DNA of 64,000 nt from Astrocystis sublimbata (lineage: Eukaryota > Ascomycota > Sordariomycetes > Xylariales > Xylariaceae): positions 186,001 through 250,000 of the forward strand of contig JAJNNY010000014.1 of assembly GCA_022453515.1 (NCBI GenBank), given 5' to 3'. Positions 58,225-64,000 of this stretch are shown one piece after another. Position numbers and translations under genes: made by a program. The notes beneath the pieces are model-generated. The model had not been told where the DNA came from and did no database searches. It saw nothing but the letters and a program-made list of their open reading frames with translations. Every line of letters starts with the position of its first letter. Position 1 is the stretch's first letter.

Positions 58225-60699
58225 GTCAACACTCGCTTCGAAAGTTGACAACGATTATAATTACGAGATATGTGCTACCGGCTCCTTGTCCATGATACCC
58301 TCACTGTTTGATAGCAACGGCTCGAATGAAAAATCAGAAAAAGAAGGGTGATGTATATGGGGGTGAGCAGGATTGGAAACGTTGGAATGCGTCCCACTGT
58401 CGTTGAACAAACGGCCACTCGCTACCCGGTCTCTCTGGGCTCTCTCTGTATGCTTACCTAGACTATTGTATTGAATTGCCATAACGATATACAAAATTTA
58501 TCACTTAAGATGTTAACCCGGATTCCAAGATCGCGATTTCATTTCGCACCAAAGCCTGCCGAGAATTCTTGTTTGCCCATTCGTAACTCGGAGGGTTTGC
58601 GATAGCGAGCAATCGCACATGCATTTCTTCATTCCTATTTGGCATGTGCAGCAGCATCCTCAGTTTGAAGGACATGATATGCATTCAACTCAGGCAACGG
58701 TTTGGGATCTCGTCCAACATTCCTGACGTAGGCTAGCTAGACACATTCTGTGCGTTATGTTGTTGACTTTCTCAATAGAACCGGTACTGCCAACTCTACC
58801 AAAGAACTTACGTTTGTTTCCCTTTGCATGTATGGATGTAAAACATGTGGCTTTTCGGCTGCATGTAGGCAGCCTAACGGTACACTACAGTAAGCCTCAC
58901 ACCCCTACGCGACTCGAGAATCGATCGCAATCGGAGCATTTAGAGATGCATGTGTCATATTTACTTGAAGGTGTGTTGGCTGCATGTGGCTGGGGCGATC
59001 ACATCTATTTTAAGAAAAGACACTTGCGTTCCCGCACTCGACATGGTAGCGCACGCCCAGGGGGGGAAGATGAAACCGTTGTATATACTACCGACAGGTA
59101 TGCTGCAAGGTACGTTCGGTGAAAGGTGAAAGAAGGCGTTGTATGCTGACTTTATGTTTCGCTCTTTGTTGGTTGACAATGGATAGTTCCTGGATTTTTT
59201 ACATCGGGTATAGACTTGTTTCGTGGTGTTGTTGACTCGGACAAAAGGTGCGCCCACATTGAAACCTCAAGGTCCATCAAGCTGACCTGCCCAGTGGTCT
59301 AACTTCTTGCCACTCTACATCTACTTATCACTAAGCAAAGTTATTAACGATCACTACCTAGGAGGAAGGGGAATGCATGTCAGACCACATTTATCGGTTG
59401 TTGCTGTATTGCATTGTTATTGATAGATAAGGTATGACGGGCATCTGGCATGTCTGGGCAATCTATCTTGCTGTGTTGATCGTACAACGCGATAGCTAGG
59501 GTTGGACGATGATGGGATGTTCTTGTTCCCAGATGCCAATGCATATATGCAGAGAACTTGACCTGCATATGTCTATTGGGATCTTGCATGGATAGTAAAT
59601 AGGACTCCAGGCTTGTTGCGCTTTGTTGTACATAGTAGTGTACACGTACACATGCATAGTCCATAATAGACCTATAAAGCTGCCAGTCAAAGGCACGATG
59701 ATAAAGTGTTGGGTGGAAAAGTGACAGGATGACGGGGCAGCACTGCAGCGACACTTAACCTGCGGCGTTAGCGCTTGCAGCGAGACTGGGCATCCCTGCC
59801 AAACTGTAACTCAGTCAGCCACAGTAGCGCCCTGACAGGCCTGACAACTGGGCACGACGGGCGATACGGGAGCCTGACGCGACTCCAGAGACGGGACCTA
59901 TGATCTCCAATCCCCCCACCGAGCCCACCGAGCCCACTTACACACACTTCCACCTCCTCAGAAAGTACCCACTCAACACCACGCACCCAAAGCACACCGT
60001 CTTTGAGAGGAAGACAGTCCCTGACGGCAGCCAGTCATTGCAGCCGCCGCAGTCACCCAGTCCCTTTTCGGCGGATGCCCCGCGACTCGGAGACGCCCAC
60101 GAGACAAGAGCGGGAACAAGACGAGCCATACAATGCGCTTTATGATCGACTGAACAATATGCATTCTGCCCGACAATGAACTCGAATGACACACGCACCA
60201 CCCCTCGACGCCCTTTGTGACCCGTCTCTCTATATACGTCCTTTGGCCTCGGCGCCCCGCGAGCCCCCAGCGAACCCCGGAAACCATCAAACCCGTCCGT
60301 CCCTCGATTTGTCCACCAGCGTCGCCGCTGCTATCATGCGTCCTGCGACCCCCTGCACATCCACCACCTTGAACTGACTGACTTGACACCACCTCGACAC
60401 CTCGACGTCTTGAGACCACTTGGAACTTGGAACTTGAGAGAGAGACAGAGTAATAGCGTCTTTCTTTGCAACAACGTCTTGCCGCCTTCGCTTTCTCTCC
60501 TGTGTCCCTTTCCGCCGTCGGCTACACTTCTTCGACTGCTGCCGTGCGCCCGCATAACTCGGCCCAACCTGGCCCAACCCGGCCCCGCGACAAACGTCTC
60601 GTATCGTCATCTCGAAGCACGAGAAAGATCGAGAGAGCGAGAGAGCGAGAGACTGGGACACCCTACGTAACATAACGTCTCGCCTTATTGACCGCCACC
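58225..60699. other. Intergenic, upstream of the Hook gene
   Basis: About 2.5 kb. The last 700 bases are C/T-rich, probably promoter and leader of the Hook gene. No other gene supported. Confidence 0.55.
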
Positions 60700-63600
60700 A
60701 TGATACCGTCTATGAACGAAAAGGGCGCCAATGCGGCCCTGCTCGAATGGGTATGTGCCTCCTCACCTTGTGTCCCCTTGCCATGCATCTTGATCTTTGC
60801 CAGTCCTACTTTGGAGCCCAACTTACTGACTTGACTTGTGTTGTTCCGTAGGCAAATCACATGCTCGCCAGATTTGCATCCGACCGCGAGCCGACCGCGA
60901 GGGCCAAGAAAATCGAACATCTCTACAACGGCGCCATGTTCTCCGCACTCCTCGAGATATTAGACCCCAAGTATAATCCTGCCCGGCTCGAGCAGAGTCT
61001 TGCTGCTTCCGCAGCCGGCGACGAGACAAGGAGAAGCATGCACATCATTCATATCAGCTTGAAGGACTTTGCACGGAGATTGTGTCCCAAGCTGGACCTT
61101 ATGATCAAGTTGGTAGACTTCCCCATGTTGGATAGAGAACCGACAAGAGCAGGTCTTGCTGAGGTAAGCAGCCCCTCCCCTTCTCCCAACTCAGCTCATG
61201 ACCACTATGGTCTCCCCAAACCCGCAGCTGAACGCATGCTGGTTTTGTGCTAACCGTGTTCCACAGGTGCTGCTGCTATTTGTATTCGCCAGTGTCTTCA
61301 TTGAAGACAATCACCCCTATGTCTTGATGATTCAAGAGGATCTTCCCCCAAAATACCAACAGCTGTTTCATAATATCATTATTGAGTTGACGTCTAAGCA
61401 TCAGACACTCGAGGACAACGGTCATGCGGTTGATAGTGACGCCCCGAACGCTGATGCTGACCTTGAGCATGAAGCTGCCATAGCCGATTTGCAGCGCGAT
61501 TCTGAAGAAGCTAGAGACCGGGCCTTTAACTTGAAGTGTCGGTTAGACCGCCTACAGGACAACTACGATGATCTGCGCCAAAAACACGAAGAGTTGCAAG
61601 ACGAGAATAAGCAACTCCGCAAGCAGATAGAATCAGAAGCTGGTAACTACGACCGATACCGACTGCAGAAAACCGTCAAAGAGAACGAGACGCTCATCGC
61701 CAATTTGGAGAATGAAAGGGAAGCGCTCATGGAGGAGAAAGACCGTCTTCTGAAGGAAAAGACCCGTCTAGAGGCTGGGGCGCGCAAGGCTGAGCTGCAA
61801 GCCGATGAAAACCAGGAGCTCAGAGCCAAGAACGAGGAGTTGTCGAAGAAAGCTAACATGGTCGACCACTTCAAGAAAAAGGTAGAGCAATCGAAACATC
61901 TTGAAGCAGAAGTCAAACACTTGCGGGATTCGAATCTGGACCACAACCAAACTTACGAACACCTCACGAAGGCTACCGCGAAGATTGAGCAGCTTAGACG
62001 AGAAAACGAGGCCTATGCGTCCAGAATGGAAGGCTACGAAATTGATTTTTCCACTCTGCGACAACAGAAGGAGACTCTAACATTCGACAATTCAGAGCTG
62101 GCAAGGCGAGTTGTGGAGTTAGAACAGCGAGGCCAGCGTGACGAAGGTGTCGTGCAGGACCTCCAGGAAAAGATATTAATGTTGGACCCTTCAGCTGTGA
62201 TGGATGAACCTTTGGCGGGTGGCCCTCAACAGTCCCTGTCGCTTGAAGATGAGCTCAATGAAACGACCAACAATACGGCTATGCTCAGGAGTCTGGAAGT
62301 GCAAAGACTTCAAGCCGAAAATGCGATGTTAAAGAGCACCATTGGTCAGGAAACTGACAAAGGCCAGCTGGTCCAGGAGATGGAAGATTTGCGTGCTTCT
62401 CGTCAAGCCCTTCAGGATAAGTATAACGATACGTTCGAGAGATTCACCGTTGGCCAGAAGCAGCTCGACCTCATGATCGCGAATATGAGTGGGAAAGGGT
62501 TAGTGAAGTTGATGCAAGCTTGTTATGACATGGCTCCGGACACCAAATGGCTGATGTCAGATTATTTCAGAGACGAAGCGTACTCCAACCTGCGGACCCA
62601 GGTTCTTGCCGAGCAAGGTCGTTCCCAGCAGCTCGAGAAGCAGCTCGAGGCTGTCAAGGAGCAGCTTGCCGATAAGGATCGTGCTTTGTTAGAGGCACGC
62701 GGCGATTGTAAGGCGATATTTCTGGAGTACCTCTCTTCTGACCAGGAAGATGCTGACAATGCGGATAAAGTGGCTGCTGTAGAAGCTTCCAGTGTGGATG
62801 CGCTCATGGAATTGAAGAACACCGATGGCCTGATAGCGGGCTCACTTCGCGTGGAGCTTGAAGCCGAGCGGAAAAAGTTCAAGCTCTTGAAGGATGAGTC
62901 GGAAGGGATGCAAAAGCAGCTCCTAGCTGCCTACATCGAGAAAGACGAACTCCGCCGCGAGGCCGAACAGGCCAATCGGGAACTTCAGAAGGCGGCCGAT
63001 GGGCAGACTGTCAGCACCGATTTCATCAAGCAATCCGAGAAGATGGAGAAGCTTCGGGCCCGCTACAAACAGCTACAGCAGGTAGGTTCCTTTTCCTCGA
63101 GCCTGTCAGACATCCCAAGCGACGAAGAAGATCCTGCCGTTGTTCACACGGAAGAGAAGCGCCAAACTGTGTTGGAAAGTTTCGGCTCCTGGAACAGATC
63201 GAACCGGCCCAGTAGTGGATTCCATCCTCTCGAGTTCGGGGAGGACGGCTCGTTGGGTGTTCCTGTACGGACTGCCGCGAGGGTGTCCAGTCGCGGAGAG
63301 AGTTGCCCCGCGACTATGCAAAGGCCGCCCCTTCGCCGAGTGGATGGAAAGTTCATTAGCTGGGCTCATGCCTTTGGTTTTGGTCTTAGAACCTGAGCTG
63401 TGGTGCTTGAACCGAGTCTCGTCATAGTTAGACTGCGTGTAATACCTCCCATGCGCGTGGCTGACAACCCTTTTCTCTTCACTAGCAAGCCGAAACATCC
63501 GACGTCAAGAACCGCGAACTCGAACGATCGCTCAAGACCGCCCGTGCCGGCGCCGCGGCTAGCGTGCAGAAGGTACGCAGCTTTTCCTTTGTGATGTCCA

Positions 63601-63952
63601 GACATCTCAGCAGTTCGACGTATACGTGCGCCAACGGCGCAGGTCCATTGCGTAAAACCATCTCATCTCAGGCGTTCCTTCCCAATCCCTTGCTATCTAT
63701 CGTTTGGTAGATATGGAGTTCGGTGTCAGTGAGTCAGGGTATCGGTTCTAACCATTGATCAATGATGATTAGGCTCAAACGGAGCACATTATTAAGAACC
63801 TCCAGCGCGAAAACGCGATGATCGCCTCGGCATGGTACGACCTGTCGAGCAGGTTACAGAGCAACCACTTCGTGCTGCAGCGGCGCAACGACAACCCCAA
63901 GAGCTGGTTGAACAAGCAGAGGAACCTCGTGAATGCGACGCCGCGAAGATAG
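60700..63952 (+). CDS. Hook-family dynein/early-endosome adaptor
   Basis: Exons 60700-60750, 60852-61163, 61267-63081, 63486-63572 and 63773-63952 (814 aa), all phase 0. The N-terminal Hook domain (about 1-150) has ALLEW/ANHML, LLEILDPKYNP, LKDFARRLCPKLDLMIKLV and EVLLLFVFASVFIEDN. Long coiled coils follow (about 190-720). A C-terminal globular segment reads ENAMIASAWYDLSSRLQSNHF. In Aspergillus, HookA links dynein to early endosomes for hyphal transport, with the N-terminus contacting dynein and the C-terminus the endosome complex. The fourth intron (63082-63485, 404 nt) is unusually long and its first 315 bases stay open. Another donor at 63264 would add 61 residues. The C-terminal exons are needed to keep the conserved end. 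Confidence 0.9.
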
Positions 63953-64000
63953 GATCTTGCGCAGTAATCTGAATGGTCCTTCATTCTCCCCCATTCCCTG

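Noticed and set aside
1..64000. CRISPR array, bacterial operon or prophage
   Set aside because: No regularly spaced direct repeats; spliced genes and fungal families throughout show a eukaryotic chromosome.

Overview
The window comes from a filamentous ascomycete (Pezizomycotina, most likely a Sordariomycete). This rests on short spliceosomal introns (about 50 to 160 nt, gt..ag, ctgac/ctaac-type branch points), a class II hydrophobin with the exact Ascomycota cysteine spacing, a HET-domain protein, a DHA1-type MFS transporter, a fungal Hook protein, and long gene-poor stretches carrying TACC/GGTA-type motifs. I rebuilt exon structures by hand from reading frame, splice sites and phase. Homology statements rest on recognised motifs, not on searches.

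Layout. 2.5-11.8 kb: a CCCH/DUF7923-like zinc-finger protein, an orphan 544-aa protein, and a 1040-aa low-complexity fungal protein. 14.2-15.2 kb: a glycine-zipper protein rich in Arg/Ser/Asp/Glu. 16.6-31.2 kb: a chromatin-flavoured block with a 1415-aa chromodomain protein, a probable catalytically dead DEDDh exonuclease-fold protein, a small two-TM protein ending convergently 42 bp away, and a JmjC / 4CXXC-R1-type zinc / AT-hook protein. 32.0-42.7 kb: a secreted TAP-like S33 hydrolase, a HET-domain protein, COQ2 (ubiquinone synthesis), ribosomal protein uS12 (RPS23), and a conserved-looking coiled-coil protein. 44.0-58.2 kb: a sparse accessory-looking stretch with an MFS transporter, class II hydrophobin, alpha/beta hydrolase, tRNA-Val(AAC), a Cys-containing secreted protein, a secreted I9-type inhibitor, and decayed open frames. 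60.7-64.0 kb: a Hook-family dynein/endosome adaptor.

Functional links. The block from 16.5 to 31 kb puts a histone-methyl reader (chromodomain) near a putative histone demethylase (JmjC) and a nuclease-fold protein. COQ2, uS12 and Hook are core housekeeping genes. The 48-58 kb stretch holds three small secreted proteins separated by kilobases of non-coding or decayed DNA.

No CRISPR, rRNA, intact transposon or secondary-metabolite core gene was seen. The most promising leads are the pseudo-exonuclease, the JmjC architecture, the long open intron near the 3' end of the Hook gene, and several orphan proteins.
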